DNA of 60,601 nucleotides from an uncultured Eggerthellaceae bacterium (GTDB lineage: Bacteria > Actinomycetota > Coriobacteriia > Coriobacteriales > Eggerthellaceae): contig CAJUFC010000156.1 in the NCBI GenBank assembly GCA_910585565.1, positions 1 to 60,601 on the forward strand, read 5' to 3'. Made by a program: the position numbers and the translations under genes. Positions 33,952 to 42,256 of this stretch are shown piece after piece. The notes below the pieces were generated by a model, which had not been told where the DNA came from, did no database searches, and saw nothing but the letters and a program-made list of their open reading frames with translations. Numbering within the stretch: the first letter of the stretch is position 1; each line of letters begins with the position of its first letter.

Positions 33952-34398
33952 CTATCCATCCCCGCCGTCGGCCTCGCCATCAGGCAGGGAAGGCGGGGGA
34001 AGGGCATCACGGGAAACCTCGTTGTACGGCTTGAGCTCCACGCCCACGAAGAGCTGCGGCGTCTCCATCCTCTTCTCCTCGGCAGCGCGCTCGCGCCTGA
34101 CGTACTCGTCGGGGAACTTGCGCTCAAGCAGCCACGCGGCAGCCGTCCAGTTGCTCGAACGCTCGACAGCAGCCTGCTTGATCAACCCCGTCAATGCCTG
34201 CTTATAGTGGGCTTCTGCCTTTTTTAGGGCATCGCCTAATTCGCGTTCCAGTCGCGTTTTGGGCGTGTTCAGCCATCGGTAGAAGTTGGAGGGATGAATG
34301 CCCAGAACAGCGCATATGTCCTTGTCCATCATCCCTTCGCTTTTGAGGCGCGCCGCCTCGTCTATGAGTTCCAATGTGCACTTCGCTCGTCTTGCCAT
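33952..34398 (-). CDS. Terminase small subunit
   Basis: The 148-residue protein has an N-terminal HTH (ELIDEAARLKSEGMMDKDICAVLGIHPSNFYRWLN), a central helical part with KAEAHYKQALTGLIKQAA, and DEYVRRERAAEEKR, as in small terminases that recognise the packaging site. It lies upstream of the large subunit on the same strand but about 1.2 kb of non-coding DNA separates the two. No strong ribosome site is seen. Confidence 0.82.
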   Translation of the reverse strand: MARRAKCTLELIDEAARLKSEGMMDKDICAVLGIHPSNFYRWLNTPKTRLERELGDALKKAEAHYKQALTGLIKQAAVERSSNWTAAAWLLERKFPDEYVRRERAAEEKRMETPQLFVGVELKPYNEVSRDALPPPSLPDGEADGGDG

Positions 34399-34502
34399 GC
34401 TGCGAATGGTGCCGCCACGTCACAAAACGCCCCAGAAACGAAGCAGGGCGGCCCCTGCGCCCAGGAACCGCCCCGAAGCATCAAAAAAACCGCGCATCCG
34501 CA

Positions 34503-35171
34503 TCAGAGCCCCGTACGCCGCCTGTCGCTGCCTTCAAGGATGATGGAGGCGAAGGCGCTGCGGTCCCCCAGCCGCGACAGTATCGCCTCGGCGATGGCAA
34601 CGTCGCCCTCGGCTGACAAACGCCCAGCAAGATCGCGCCCGTTATGCTGTGTCGTGTATATCGTCGATCGCTGCGCGGCATAGCGTGCGTTCAGGCAATC
34701 GAAGATGATCTCAAGCGCCCATGCGCTCGGGCGCTCTTTCCCGAAATCGTCCACAACCAGCACGTCCGCACCGGTGAATCGCGCGATAACCTCATCCTCC
34801 GACCCGCGCCCGTCATAGGCCGAACGGATCCCGCGCATCACGGCACCGAGCGTCGTGAACCGGCAGCGCCGCTTCTCGAACACCGCGTTCAGGATCGCGG
34901 CCGCCGTGTAGGTCTTCCCGACACCCACGCTCCCTCGTATCACCACACCTCGCCTGCTCCCACCTAAAAGCTCACGAACGTACTGGCGGGCTTCCTGGCG
35001 GCACTTCTCGATGTCGGCTTCCCGGAACCGCTCAGGAATGCCGATCTGCGCATAGCGCCTGCGCCTGACTTGCTCGCGCTCCACAGCTGCCGCCGCCTCC
35101 AGCTCCGCCTTGCGCTCAGGGCTTATCTTCGGAACCTCAAATCGCATCAGCAAATCGCTCAAACGCTTCAT
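34503..35171 (-). CDS. DnaC-like helicase loader ATPase
   Basis: The 222-residue AAA+ protein has Walker A GSVGVGKTY (about residues 83-91) and Walker B DVLVVDDFGKERPS (about 142-155), with IFDCLNARYAAQRSTIYTTQHN after it, as in IstB/DnaC loaders. It should load replicative helicase on phage DNA. ATG at 35171 follows AAGGAG by 7 nt. It overlaps the upstream replication gene by 35 bp, typical for this gene pair. Confidence 0.88.
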   Translation of the reverse strand: MKRLSDLLMRFEVPKISPERKAELEAAAAVEREQVRRRRYAQIGIPERFREADIEKCRQEARQYVRELLGGSRRGVVIRGSVGVGKTYTAAAILNAVFEKRRCRFTTLGAVMRGIRSAYDGRGSEDEVIARFTGADVLVVDDFGKERPSAWALEIIFDCLNARYAAQRSTIYTTQHNGRDLAGRLSAEGDVAIAEAILSRLGDRSAFASIILEGSDRRRTGL

Positions 35172-35998
35172 TCTCGGCTCCTTCCTTCATCGCCTGGTGC
35201 ATGTAGCTCTTGAAGTGATCCGGCGACAGCAGGGTCGAAGCTGTCAGGTGCTTGCGCATCTTCGCCTTTCCCTGCCATTCATCACGTTTGTACTCGATCA
35301 TCTGGCGCACCTGCTCGTCGGTGTAGCGCCCCTCCATCCCCGCCAGAAACCGTGCGCACGTGGGCGGCAGCTGCCCGTATGCGGTGCCCAGCACATCGTT
35401 CAGCGCCCTCAGGCACCGCAGCCCGAACGTGGCGCTCTCTGCGCCGTCTTGGGCGTCATACAGGTTTGGTGTGGCTTTCTCTTTGGGAAGGCTTTCAAGT
35501 CGAATCTCCTTCCCGGTCTCTTTCTCCCTCTCTTTCTCACCCTTTATAGGTGCGCTTGCTGTTTGCTCGCTGGTTTGCTTGTATGGTTGGTTTGCTTCCC
35601 GTTCGGCAGTCTGCTTCGCTGGTTGCTTCGGCTTTTGCTTCGCCGTTTGCTTTGAATCGGCTTCGGCGTTTGCTGGCGGTGCTGCCTGCAAGTCCGCGCA
35701 ACCTCGCGCAATGTCGCCCGCGCCGTTCGCGCCCCCCGGCGATGGCCTCCTGCACCTGTTCGGGCTTCAGCTTGCGGCTGCGCCGCTTTCCGCCCTTCTT
35801 GCCGGCGATTGCTCGCGCCTTCGCTATCAGCACACGCTGGCGGAATGCGACGTAGAACCCTCGCGCAGTGCCCCGCAGCTTCGTGTCCTCCTCGCCGTCG
35901 AAGTACAGCGCCAGCAGGGCGCCGGCGCAGGCGTCGCGGTCGCGCTGGGGAAGCGTCGAGATGGCCTCCCAGAAATCGTCCTGAAAATACATTCCCAC
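35137..35998 (-). pseudogene. Phage replication initiation protein, frameshifted in a G6 run
   Basis: The first ~90 codons from GTG 35998 encode a DUF6291-like N terminus (MYFQDDFWEAISTLP, ALLALYFDGEEDTKLRGTARGFYVAFRQ, AGKKGGKRRSRKL). The frame then shifts at the G6 run (35732-35737) and continues as NGAGDIARGCADLQAAPP. It ends in a C-terminal domain of the Phg_2220_C type (TFGLRCLRALNDVLGTAYG, YKRDEWQG, MRKHLTASTLLSPDHFKSYM) at 35137. One surplus G joins two halves of one gene. It should recruit the DnaC-like loader. Run-length error or phase variation remain possible. Confidence 0.75.
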
Positions 35999-36012
35999 AT
36001 CCAAAACCTCTT

Positions 36013-36303
36013 TCAGGTCGTCCCCGAAGCGCCCCAGTCGCTCCGCGACTCCATGAGCTTGCGCTTCTGAAGGATCAGCTTGTTCACATGCGCAATGGCT
36101 CCGGCGGCCTCGCGCGCGGAGAGCTCGCTTAACTGCCTCCCGTACTTCGCGCATGCCCATTCCTGGATCGATCCGGCGTGGATGCCCAGCCTCTGCGCAT
36201 CGGTCATCGCCTCTTCCAGCATCGGCATGATGGATGCCGCAGCAGCATGCACGTCCCGCAATGCCGCTGCATCCGCTATCTCTCTCACATCGTCGCGTCC
36301 CAT
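36013..36303 (-). CDS. Hypothetical phage protein (96 aa)
   Basis: ATG at 36303 follows GGAG by 6 nt. The chain is mainly helical (IADAAALRDVHAAAASIMPMLEEAMTDAQRLG and LSAREAAGAIAHVNKLILQKRKLMESR). No family is recognised. It sits 14 bp upstream of the replication gene in the early operon. Confidence 0.65.
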   Translation of the reverse strand: MGRDDVREIADAAALRDVHAAAASIMPMLEEAMTDAQRLGIHAGSIQEWACAKYGRQLSELSAREAAGAIAHVNKLILQKRKLMESRSDWGASGTT

Positions 36304-36422
36304 CCCTTGCTCCTTTCCTGTCGCACGAAGTGCGAAGTGACTTTTTGAAGTGCAAATCAACCAAATCCACACATATCAGCATCCGAGCGGCAGAAGGCCG
36401 CACGGGCACGGAGGGAGTGGGC

Positions 36423-36848
36423 TCAACCGTTCTTTTCAGCCGCCTTCCGCTGGCTTTTCGTAGGTAATCCATAGCGTTTGCACGTCCTCGCGTTGCGCTG
36501 CCTGATCTTCGCGCGCTCGCGCCGTATCTGCTCAATTTCCTCACCTTCTTCGGCTTCCCGCCGCTCCTGCTCCAACAATTCCTCGAATGCCTTCGCCTCT
36601 TCGAGCCGCAATAGCTCCGTGCAACGGATGCACATCTTCGACTGCCGGTTGATGTGGACGCCTATGGCGCCGCACTCCGGGCACACAGTCCTCTTCCGAA
36701 GCGAGGCGTGAATGCGCACCGCGCGCCTCTTTATGGCGTAAACCGTGTGCAGGGCATGGCAGCGCCTCACGAGCTCGCGCCGCACTGCGTCAACGCCCTT
36801 GTGCCCCAGCTCGCGTATCACCGCGTCCTGCTCATCGGTCCACCTCAT
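36423..36848 (-). CDS. HTH/zinc-ribbon phage protein (141 aa)
   Basis: ATG at 36848 overlaps the stop of the excisionase-like gene as ATGA. Residues 1-45 resemble a homeodomain-like HTH (TDEQDAVIRELGHKGVDAVRREL). CPECG and CIRC (about residues 58-80) form a four-cysteine zinc ribbon. The rest is a charged coiled coil (LLEQERREAEEGEEIEQIRRERAKIRQRN) with a basic tail. It is probably a DNA-binding early regulator. Confidence 0.7.
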   Translation of the reverse strand: MRWTDEQDAVIRELGHKGVDAVRRELVRRCHALHTVYAIKRRAVRIHASLRKRTVCPECGAIGVHINRQSKMCIRCTELLRLEEAKAFEELLEQERREAEEGEEIEQIRRERAKIRQRNARTCKRYGLPTKSQRKAAEKNG

Positions 36849-37045
36849 GGGATCACCTGGTTCATTTCGGCTACCTTGCGCTCCAGGTACTCTCGGGCGT
36901 CTATGCGCCATGTCCGGTTGTTGAGCTTCGTGCATCTCACTTCGCCACGCCTGCACATGCGCTGCGCGGTCCACAGGCTCACGCCGAGTATCTCGGCGAA
37001 CTCTTCTGCCGTGGCGAATCGCGTGACGTGTTCGAACTCTGACAT
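36845..37045 (-). CDS. Excisionase-like HTH protein
   Basis: The 66-residue protein has a MerR/Xis-type winged helix: RFATAEEFAEILGVSLWTAQRMCRRGEVRCTKLNNRTWRIDAREYLERK. Such proteins bend attachment-site DNA and favour excision by integrase; they can also be regulators. Position in the early left operon after the Cro-like gene fits. Confidence 0.78.
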   Translation of the reverse strand: MSEFEHVTRFATAEEFAEILGVSLWTAQRMCRRGEVRCTKLNNRTWRIDAREYLERKVAEMNQVIP

Positions 37046-37090
37046 CGTCCGCGCTCCTTCCTTTAGCGGGGTTTCTCCTCGACCATTCCC

Positions 37091-37297
37091 TCATGCGCCT
37101 ATCTCGCACTTGTCGAAGTCGCTTCCGTCTAACCCGAGGACCCGGCACACGTTCAAGAACTGCTTGGCCTTCAGTTCGCCCTTGCCCTGAAAGGCCCGGG
37201 AAACGACGTCCGGGTTCATCGAGCACCTTCGGGCTATCTCTGCATAGCTCACACCGCGGGCGACGCGCCGCTCTTCCAATACTTCGGCAATGCTCAT
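37091..37297 (-). CDS. Cro-like XRE regulator
   Basis: The 68-residue protein has one HTH (SYAEIARRCSMNPDVVSRAFQGKGELKAKQFLNVCRVLG). It is the first gene of the leftward early operon and is divergent from the CI-type repressor across a 180-bp control region, the classic Cro position. AAGGAGGTGATT lies just upstream of its ATG. Confidence 0.8.
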   Translation of the reverse strand: MSIAEVLEERRVARGVSYAEIARRCSMNPDVVSRAFQGKGELKAKQFLNVCRVLGLDGSDFDKCEIGA

Positions 37298-37314
37298 CCC
37301 TCAATCACCTCCTT

Positions 37315-37430
37315 AATCACATCAGAAATAAAAGTATCAAGCTGTAACAAACTCATTCACTATCAAAACAGTGTGATTTGCTGTTAATTTCCCTTTATCA
37401 ATGTGATTCACGCCTGCGTCATGGTAGAAT
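37315..37430. promoter_or_regulatory. Lysogeny control region with TGTGATT operators
   Basis: TGTGATT half-sites occur at 37372-37378 and 37402-37408 and in inverse (AATCACA) at 37315-37321, between the divergent repressor genes. TGTGAT (37402-37407) and TAGAAT (37425-37430), 17 bp apart, form a rightward promoter for the CI-type gene whose -35 box coincides with an operator. Confidence 0.6.
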
Positions 37431-37476
37431 GAGGCATCAGATTCTTCAGGTTGGATGAGCAGAAGAGGTGTTGGAA

Positions 37477-38070
37477 ATGCCCGACAATGAGAGCATCGGC
37501 TCGCAGTTGAGGGCGGCCAGGAAGGCTGCGAGGGTCAGCGCCTCTGAGGCCGGCAGCGCGACGGGGGTCAAAGCCAACGCGGTATACAACTGGGAGAACG
37601 GCCACAGCGAGCCGAGCGCGAGCCAGCTGCTGATGCTTTGCCGTCTCTACGGAATCGACCTGAAAGACCTGAGCGCCGCCGGGCAAGCACGGGGCAGTGC
37701 CCACCCGTGGGAAGCCGATGTGGACCTGCGTCTGCTCCTCTCAGACGTCATGCGAGGGCATCCGGCAGCCTATCCCATCCTCGTGAAGAACAGCTTTGCA
37801 GACCGGGTGCTCGCTCTGGGAGCCTATGCGCTCGTCGAGCCGCGTGATGCGGGCATAGCCCCAGGCACGCTCTGCGCGGTATCCGTCAACGAGCAATACC
37901 CCATCTTCGCTCGCGTTACGGAGCTCTCGGCTGGGTACAGGCTGTCGCCGGATTCCCACGATCCGACGAGGCGCGATCTGGTCATCGATTTCGAGGAAGG
38001 AGGGGATGCAAGCGTCTTGGGCGTGGTCATCTGGGATTTCCCGCCCTGCGCAGAAGCTGAAAGAATGTAA
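37477..38070 (+). CDS. CI-type phage repressor (XRE + S24-like)
   Basis: The 197-residue protein starts at ATG 37477 after AGAAGAGG. Residues 5-65 are a Cro/C1 HTH (SASEAGSATGVKANAVYNWENGHSEPS). Residues about 100-195 resemble the S24/LexA self-cleavage domain: KNSFADRVLALGAYALVEPR contains the likely nucleophile Ser, while the usual catalytic Lys position reads FARV, with Arg. Self-cleavage may therefore be lost or altered, and induction would need another route. It keeps the prophage silent and is divergent from the Cro-like gene. Confidence 0.82.
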   Translation: MPDNESIGSQLRAARKAARVSASEAGSATGVKANAVYNWENGHSEPSASQLLMLCRLYGIDLKDLSAAGQARGSAHPWEADVDLRLLLSDVMRGHPAAYPILVKNSFADRVLALGAYALVEPRDAGIAPGTLCAVSVNEQYPIFARVTELSAGYRLSPDSHDPTRRDLVIDFEEGGDASVLGVVIWDFPPCAEAERM

Positions 38071-38157
38071 AAGAGAGCCCCGCGCGCGCTGGCCGGCGCG
38101 ACACGGGGCATGCCGAAGAAACCCCGCTAAAGGAAACCTCGACGAAAGGATTTTATC

Positions 38158-39438
38158 ATGCCGTGCAAGAAGACAGGCAAACCAGCCCAGGGCGAAGGCA
38201 ACATCTACCCTCTCGAAGACAAGCCCAAGAACCGCTGCGGCAAGTGGCGCATCGTCATCCCGCTCGGGAAGCTCGACGGAAAATACAGGCAGCGCAAAGA
38301 GACGTTCCACGGAACCTACACCGAAGCCCACGCCCGCCGCCGCGAAATGGTGATAGAGCGCGACGGCCGCCCGTGGGATGCGGATTGCACCGTCGGCGAA
38401 TGGCTCGATTCATTCAACGCCAAGCGTGCAGCATTCGGGGAGATCTCCAAGCGAACCATGGAGACGGACAAGAGAAACAGCGCATCGATAAAGCTGCATC
38501 TTGGCGAATGCCGCTTTGGCGACCTCACGACAGAGCGCGTCAACCGCATGTACTCGGATCTGCGGGCGGGGAAGTCCTTGAGCGGAAAGCCGCTGTCCGG
38601 CACAACGCTTCACAGCATCCACTCGATGCTGATACTCGCATTGCGTGAGCCGATCAAGAAGGGCATCGTCCACACAGACCTCTTCGAGGGCGTCATAGCA
38701 CCCAAGCGCGATACGAAAGAGAAGCGCACGCTCAGCACGCCCGCAGCAGGCTCGTTCATGATGAACCTCGACCCCAACCATCCCTCGGCGATGGCCGTGC
38801 TGCTCTGCGTTTCGATGGGCCTGCGGAGAAGCGAATCGCTGGGAGTGATGTGGTCGGACATAGAATACGGCGTACTCCATCTGCGCCACGGCGTCGAAGA
38901 AGACGGCGGGCTGAAGAAGCCCAAGACCGCGGCGGGAATAAGAAGCCTGCCGATTCCGCGCATCATCATGGAGGCCCTTGAAATCCGCCGCAACGCGCAG
39001 CGAAAGCTCGCGATCATGATGGTGTATGGCCCGAACCATCAGGGCTCGATAGACCGAGATAAAGTCGAGCTGGCGCTTCAGGAGCAATTCCCGTTCGTAT
39101 GCTCCAACGCATCGGTTCCGAAGCGCCCCCATGCGCTCAGCGTCTGGTGGAGCAGGCATTGCAGGGACTACGGTATTACTATCACCCTGCATGAGCTGCG
39201 CCACACGTTTCTAACCATGCTCGCTCGCGCAAAAGTGCATCCAAAGGTCATGCAGGAACTAGCCGGCCATGCGAGCGCTCAGATAACAATGGACATATAC
39301 ACCCACATCGACATAGAGGAAAAGGCAAAAGCCATTCAAACACTCGACGCCGCACTTCTCCCGCAGCAAACGCAGCCCAACATCATCGAAGTAGCGAACC
39401 ACGGCAATTCTTCCAACTTTCTTCCACCAGCCGCCTAA
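38158..39438 (+). CDS. int: Tyrosine integrase
   Basis: The 426-residue protein has an N-terminal AP2-like arm-binding part (1-75), an SAM-like core-binding domain (about 77-180) and a catalytic domain with R in GLRRSESLGV, HELRHTF, LAGHAS and Y in MDIYTHID. All catalytic residues are present. It ends about 30 bp before the first chromosomal repeat and marks the right end of the prophage. It should integrate and excise the phage. Confidence 0.94.
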   Translation: MPCKKTGKPAQGEGNIYPLEDKPKNRCGKWRIVIPLGKLDGKYRQRKETFHGTYTEAHARRREMVIERDGRPWDADCTVGEWLDSFNAKRAAFGEISKRTMETDKRNSASIKLHLGECRFGDLTTERVNRMYSDLRAGKSLSGKPLSGTTLHSIHSMLILALREPIKKGIVHTDLFEGVIAPKRDTKEKRTLSTPAAGSFMMNLDPNHPSAMAVLLCVSMGLRRSESLGVMWSDIEYGVLHLRHGVEEDGGLKKPKTAAGIRSLPIPRIIMEALEIRRNAQRKLAIMMVYGPNHQGSIDRDKVELALQEQFPFVCSNASVPKRPHALSVWWSRHCRDYGITITLHELRHTFLTMLARAKVHPKVMQELAGHASAQITMDIYTHIDIEEKAKAIQTLDAALLPQQTQPNIIEVANHGNSSNFLPPAA

Positions 39439-39469
39439 ACAACCCCACTGAACAGGTACTATGCCCTAA

Positions 39470-39523
39470 AGGACAAAAGAAACCGTCCCCTGTGTCCTCC
39501 TGCCCTGTGTGCCCTTGTGCCCC
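39470..39523. repeat. GGGGACGGTTC repeat at the right prophage edge
   Basis: AGGACAAAAGAAACCGTCCC followed by CTGTGTCCT forms an imperfect hairpin with inverse orientation of the core (AACCGTCCCC). Further CCCTGTGT and TGTGCCC halves follow. It is the first copy outside the prophage on this side. Confidence 0.7.
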
Positions 39524-39655
39524 CCCTGCGCCCCGTGCTGTTGCAGAGCGGTTGCATTATCGGCAAGGGGCGTGCGCATCATGCACCGCAAATCGTCGCT
39601 CACGCCCCTTACACTCGAGTCAACGAAAGAGACCGCATGAGGGAAAGAGGCAACC

Positions 39656-39817
39656 ATGGACGGCAATCTGGTCGTGCTGATCGTCATGATCGCGCTGGTC
39701 TTGGGCGGAGGCATTCTGCTCAACTTCCAAATCAGGCACTCCGAGAAGAAGGAGCGCGAGGCCCAGGCGAAGAGCGCAAAGGGCGGCTCGGAGGCAAGAC
39801 AGGCAGCAGCCCGCTAG
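39656..39817 (+). CDS. Small single-pass membrane protein (53 aa)
   Basis: ATG at 39656 follows AAAGAGG by 5 nt. Residues 4-25 are a membrane segment (NLVVLIVMIALVLGGGILL), then a basic and Ala-rich tail (HSEKKEREAQAKSAKGGSEARQ). No family is recognised. A terminator follows after 28 bp, so it is a single small transcription unit. Confidence 0.6.
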   Translation: MDGNLVVLIVMIALVLGGGILLNFQIRHSEKKEREAQAKSAKGGSEARQAAAR

Positions 39818-39844
39818 ACCAACAGCAACAGCAGCCAGCGGTCG

Positions 39845-39876
39845 GAAGAGGCCTCCTTTACCAGGAGGCCTCTTCT
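39845..39876 (+). terminator. Terminator after the small membrane protein
   Basis: GAAGAGGCCTCC and GGAGGCCTCTTC form a perfect 12-bp stem with a 6-nt loop followed by a T-rich stretch. Confidence 0.8.
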
Positions 39877-39951
39877 GCGTTCTGGAGCAAGCGAAGAAGC
39901 GCTAGAATGAGCGCCTTCGAACCTGCCGCACGAAACGCACGAGGCGACGAC

Positions 39952-40884
39952 ATGAACATCGAATCGTTGAGCGAATTCGCATACCTTGCAGACACGCTGA
40001 GCTTCCGGCGCACGGCCGAGCACTTTTACGTCAGCCGCTCGGTGATCAGCCGCCACCTCGCCTCGCTCGAAGACGCCCTGGGGGCCGTGCTCCTGGAACG
40101 CGACGCGCACGGCGTGGAGCTCACGCCGGCCGGCAGGGTGTTTCTAGGCGAGGCGCAGGCCCTCTTGCGCGCCTGGGACCAGGCGCAGCAACGGGTGCGC
40201 GCCGCATCCGCCGCAGGAAGCACGCTCGTCCGGGTGGGATACCTGCGCAACGGCGCTCGGCCATTCCTCGCCAAGTTCGTGAAAGCCATGACTCGCAAGC
40301 ACCCGGACGTGCATCTGTCGCTGTCATGCATGGGCTACCAGCAGGCCCGCATCGCGATGGAGGAGCACACGATCGACGTCATGCTGGGAATCAACGTCGA
40401 TCCGTCGCTCACCAAGAACTATCGGTCAACGCTGATATATAAGGACTACTTCGTCGCCGCCTGCGGCCACTCCCATCCGCTTGCCGGATGCGCTGACGGG
40501 GTCACGTTCGACGACCTGCGCGAGCAGCGACTTGTCGTTCCGGACAGCTATGTGTCCGCCGGACTGGCGAAGCTGGTCGGCCAGCTTGTCGACGAGAAGG
40601 CACTCTCTGAGTCAGGCGAGCTGTACCAAGACATCGACATGCTGAACCTGAAGATACAGACCGAGGACGTCATCGCGTTCGTTTCGAACCTGAACACGCT
40701 CATGTTCGAGGAGTCGCTGGCGATTCTCCCCATCGTGGGCATCGACACCGGATTCAGCATCAGCGCCTACTACCACGACGGCTTCGATGGCGCGGCCTAT
40801 GAGGCATGCAGGGCGGAGTTCGAGGCATGTCAGCGCCTCCTCGCAGCCACCACGCCGAAGGTCCCGTGGGGCGAGCCGGAATAG
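39952..40884 (+). CDS. LysR family regulator
   Basis: With ATG at 39952 (GAGGCG upstream) the product has 310 residues. The N-terminal winged HTH is clear (SFRRTAEHFYVSRSVISRHLASLEDALGAVLLERD). The effector-binding domain spans about 90-300, with one acidic stretch (LYQDIDMLNLKIQTED). A TAGAAT box lies at 39903-39908. No neighbouring enzyme gene is directly adjacent, so the regulon is unknown. A 19-bp inverted repeat follows as terminator. Confidence 0.9.
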   Translation: MNIESLSEFAYLADTLSFRRTAEHFYVSRSVISRHLASLEDALGAVLLERDAHGVELTPAGRVFLGEAQALLRAWDQAQQRVRAASAAGSTLVRVGYLRNGARPFLAKFVKAMTRKHPDVHLSLSCMGYQQARIAMEEHTIDVMLGINVDPSLTKNYRSTLIYKDYFVAACGHSHPLAGCADGVTFDDLREQRLVVPDSYVSAGLAKLVGQLVDEKALSESGELYQDIDMLNLKIQTEDVIAFVSNLNTLMFEESLAILPIVGIDTGFSISAYYHDGFDGAAYEACRAEFEACQRLLAATTPKVPWGEPE

Positions 40885-40920
40885 CCGGCCGTCCGCCTCC
40901 GCCGTCCCGGTCGCCGTCCG

Positions 40921-40972
40921 GCAGCATGTTGCGGCTGCGCCCTTCGAGCAGGACGCAGCCGCAACATGCTGC
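40921..40972 (+). terminator. 19-bp perfect inverted repeat after the LysR gene
   Basis: GCAGCATGTTGCGGCTGCG and its exact complement flank a 14-nt loop, 36 bp after the LysR stop. There is no T run; a palindromic repeat copy follows at once. The remaining 334-bp gap before the LytTR gene shows nothing else. Confidence 0.65.
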
Positions 40973-40997
40973 AACACAGGGGGCGTCCAACACGCCC

Positions 40998-41022
40998 AAC
41001 ACAGGGGACGGTTCCCTGTGTT
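40998..41022. repeat. GGGGACGGTTC palindromic repeat, canonical copy
   Basis: AACACAGGG / CCCTGTGTT arms around GACGGTT form a perfect hairpin. A leading half copy (AACACAGGGGGCGTCC) precedes it at 40973. Confidence 0.9.
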
Positions 41023-41218
41023 CGAAAGCGGAACGCGGAACCGACCCCCGTTCCAACGACCCCTGTTCCAACAAATGCCGGCTCAGGACGAGATGACGTC
41101 ATCTTCCTTTCGAGGCCCGAATCGTGCAGCTGAGACCATATAGAATGCAACCACTCGTTTGTGGCCTTGCACGTCGCTGCGCCCGTCCCTATGCTCTTCG
41201 GCGAGAGAAAGGACGTGG

Positions 41219-41656
41219 ATGAAGCTCAACGTGAAGGAAGACCCCGCCGTCACAGAGGTCGAGGTGACCGTGGTGTGCCCACGCGTCGACGCGCGCGTGC
41301 AGCGGATCATGGCTGCAGTGGAAATGGAGGATCTGCGACTTGCGGGAACCATCGACGGCTTCCTGTGCATTCTGGAAGCGCGCGAGGTGCTGTACGTCGA
41401 GACCGTTGATGGACGCACGTTCCTCTACGGAGCGAAAAAGGTGTACGAGTCGACAGCTACACTGGCAGACATCGAAAGCCGTCTAGCTGGGGAGGAGTTC
41501 GTGCGCGCATCGCGTCAGACGTTGGTGAACCTCGCGCACGTGAGCGGCATCAGGCCCTACCTGAACGCCCGTCTCGAACTGGTACTCGACAACGACGAGC
41601 ACATCATCGCATCACGCCAATTCGCACCTCTCATCAAGAAGCGCATAGGACTTTAG
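41219..41656 (+). CDS. LytTR DNA-binding regulator
   Basis: The 145-residue protein begins at ATG 41219 after GAAAGGA. Residues about 45-143 form a LytTR domain: EAREVLYVETVDGRTFLYGAKKVYESTATLADIESRLAGEEFVRASRQTLVN and then RLELVLDNDEHIIASRQF. It has no receiver domain. It is 14 bp upstream of a DUF3021 membrane protein, the standard LytTR/DUF3021 pair in which the membrane partner probably restrains the regulator. Confidence 0.9.
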   Translation: MKLNVKEDPAVTEVEVTVVCPRVDARVQRIMAAVEMEDLRLAGTIDGFLCILEAREVLYVETVDGRTFLYGAKKVYESTATLADIESRLAGEEFVRASRQTLVNLAHVSGIRPYLNARLELVLDNDEHIIASRQFAPLIKKRIGL

Positions 41657-41670
41657 GAAAGGATGGGCAT

Positions 41671-42102
41671 ATGAGCAATTTCGCGAAAAGAATCATGATC
41701 ACCGCCTGCGTGATGTTCACCCTGTTCATGACGATTGGAACGGTGACGGCCATCGCATTCATCGGGCCTCAGTACGGGCTGGTCATGACGCTGAGCTTGC
41801 TCCTGGCAGCGACGATGTTCGCTCTGCTGCAGGCACTCTGGTTCACCGATAGGGTCATACACCAGCTAGCATATCCGATACGCATCATGGGGTTCGGCGT
41901 GATGGGGTTTGCCGCGCTGGCGTTGTGCGCGTGGGTGGGTGCGTGGTTTCCCATGAACGAAATCGGCGCGTGGGCCACGTTCGCCGTCATATTCCTGGTG
42001 ACGCTGGGGGCGTTCTGCCTTGGATACCAAATCCACTTCAAGCGCACCGTGGGAAGCTTCGACGCTGCCCTGCGCGCATACCACGAACGCATGGGTCGAT
42101 AA
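41671..42102 (+). CDS. DUF3021 membrane protein
   Basis: The 143-residue protein has four membrane segments (about residues 8-30, 36-58, 70-92, 98-120) and a cytoplasmic tail, as in DUF3021. It is paired with the LytTR regulator gene just upstream (AAAGGA ribosome site). Likely a membrane antagonist or sensor for that regulator; the signal is unknown. Confidence 0.88.
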   Translation: MSNFAKRIMITACVMFTLFMTIGTVTAIAFIGPQYGLVMTLSLLLAATMFALLQALWFTDRVIHQLAYPIRIMGFGVMGFAALALCAWVGAWFPMNEIGAWATFAVIFLVTLGAFCLGYQIHFKRTVGSFDAALRAYHERMGR

Positions 42103-42167
42103 ATTGCGCAGAGCCAAAAGGAGGCCGTTCCCGCGATTCAGGGGCTACATAGCAACACGACAACACA

Positions 42168-42253
42168 GACAGCACAGGGGGACGGCTCCCTGTGCTGTCG
42201 AGGGGGCGCCTAGCACAGAGAACCGTCCCCCCCCGTGTTCCCCTGTGCCCTAG
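42168..42253. repeat. Two GGGGACGGTTC repeats in opposite orientation
   Basis: 42168-42199 is a 32-nt hairpin with arms GACAGCACAGGG/CCCTGTGCTGTC. 42211-42253 is an inverse copy (TAGCACAGAGAACCGTCCCC ... CCCTGTGCCCTA). The arms differ from other copies but stay complementary. Confidence 0.88.
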
Positions 42254-42256
42254 CGC

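Larger units (their letters stand above)
4744..39456. mobile_element. Prophage carrying a large cargo insertion (edges approximate)
   Basis: Integrase, CI/Cro-type regulators, excisionase, replication genes, terminase, portal, scaffold, capsid, connectors, baseplate, tail fibres, holin and endolysin lie in the usual siphophage order, read leftwards. Integrase marks the right end and endolysin the left end. No convincing attachment core was found, so the edges are set just outside the last phage-like sequences. Portal, large terminase and a replication gene are broken and the tail-tube and tape-measure genes are absent. Cargo of about 14 kb lies between portal and scaffold. Confidence 0.85.

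Noticed and set aside
31668..34034. 788-codon plus-strand frame across terminase and the hairpin array
   Set aside because: Opposite a recognisable terminase and through repetitive DNA; sequence is low complexity.
4787..39456. Possible attachment cores CTGAACAGG (4787, 39448) and ATTCTTCCAA (4864, 39407)
   Set aside because: 9-10 bp matches between two ~250-bp regions are close to chance; kept only as hints, prophage ends left approximate.
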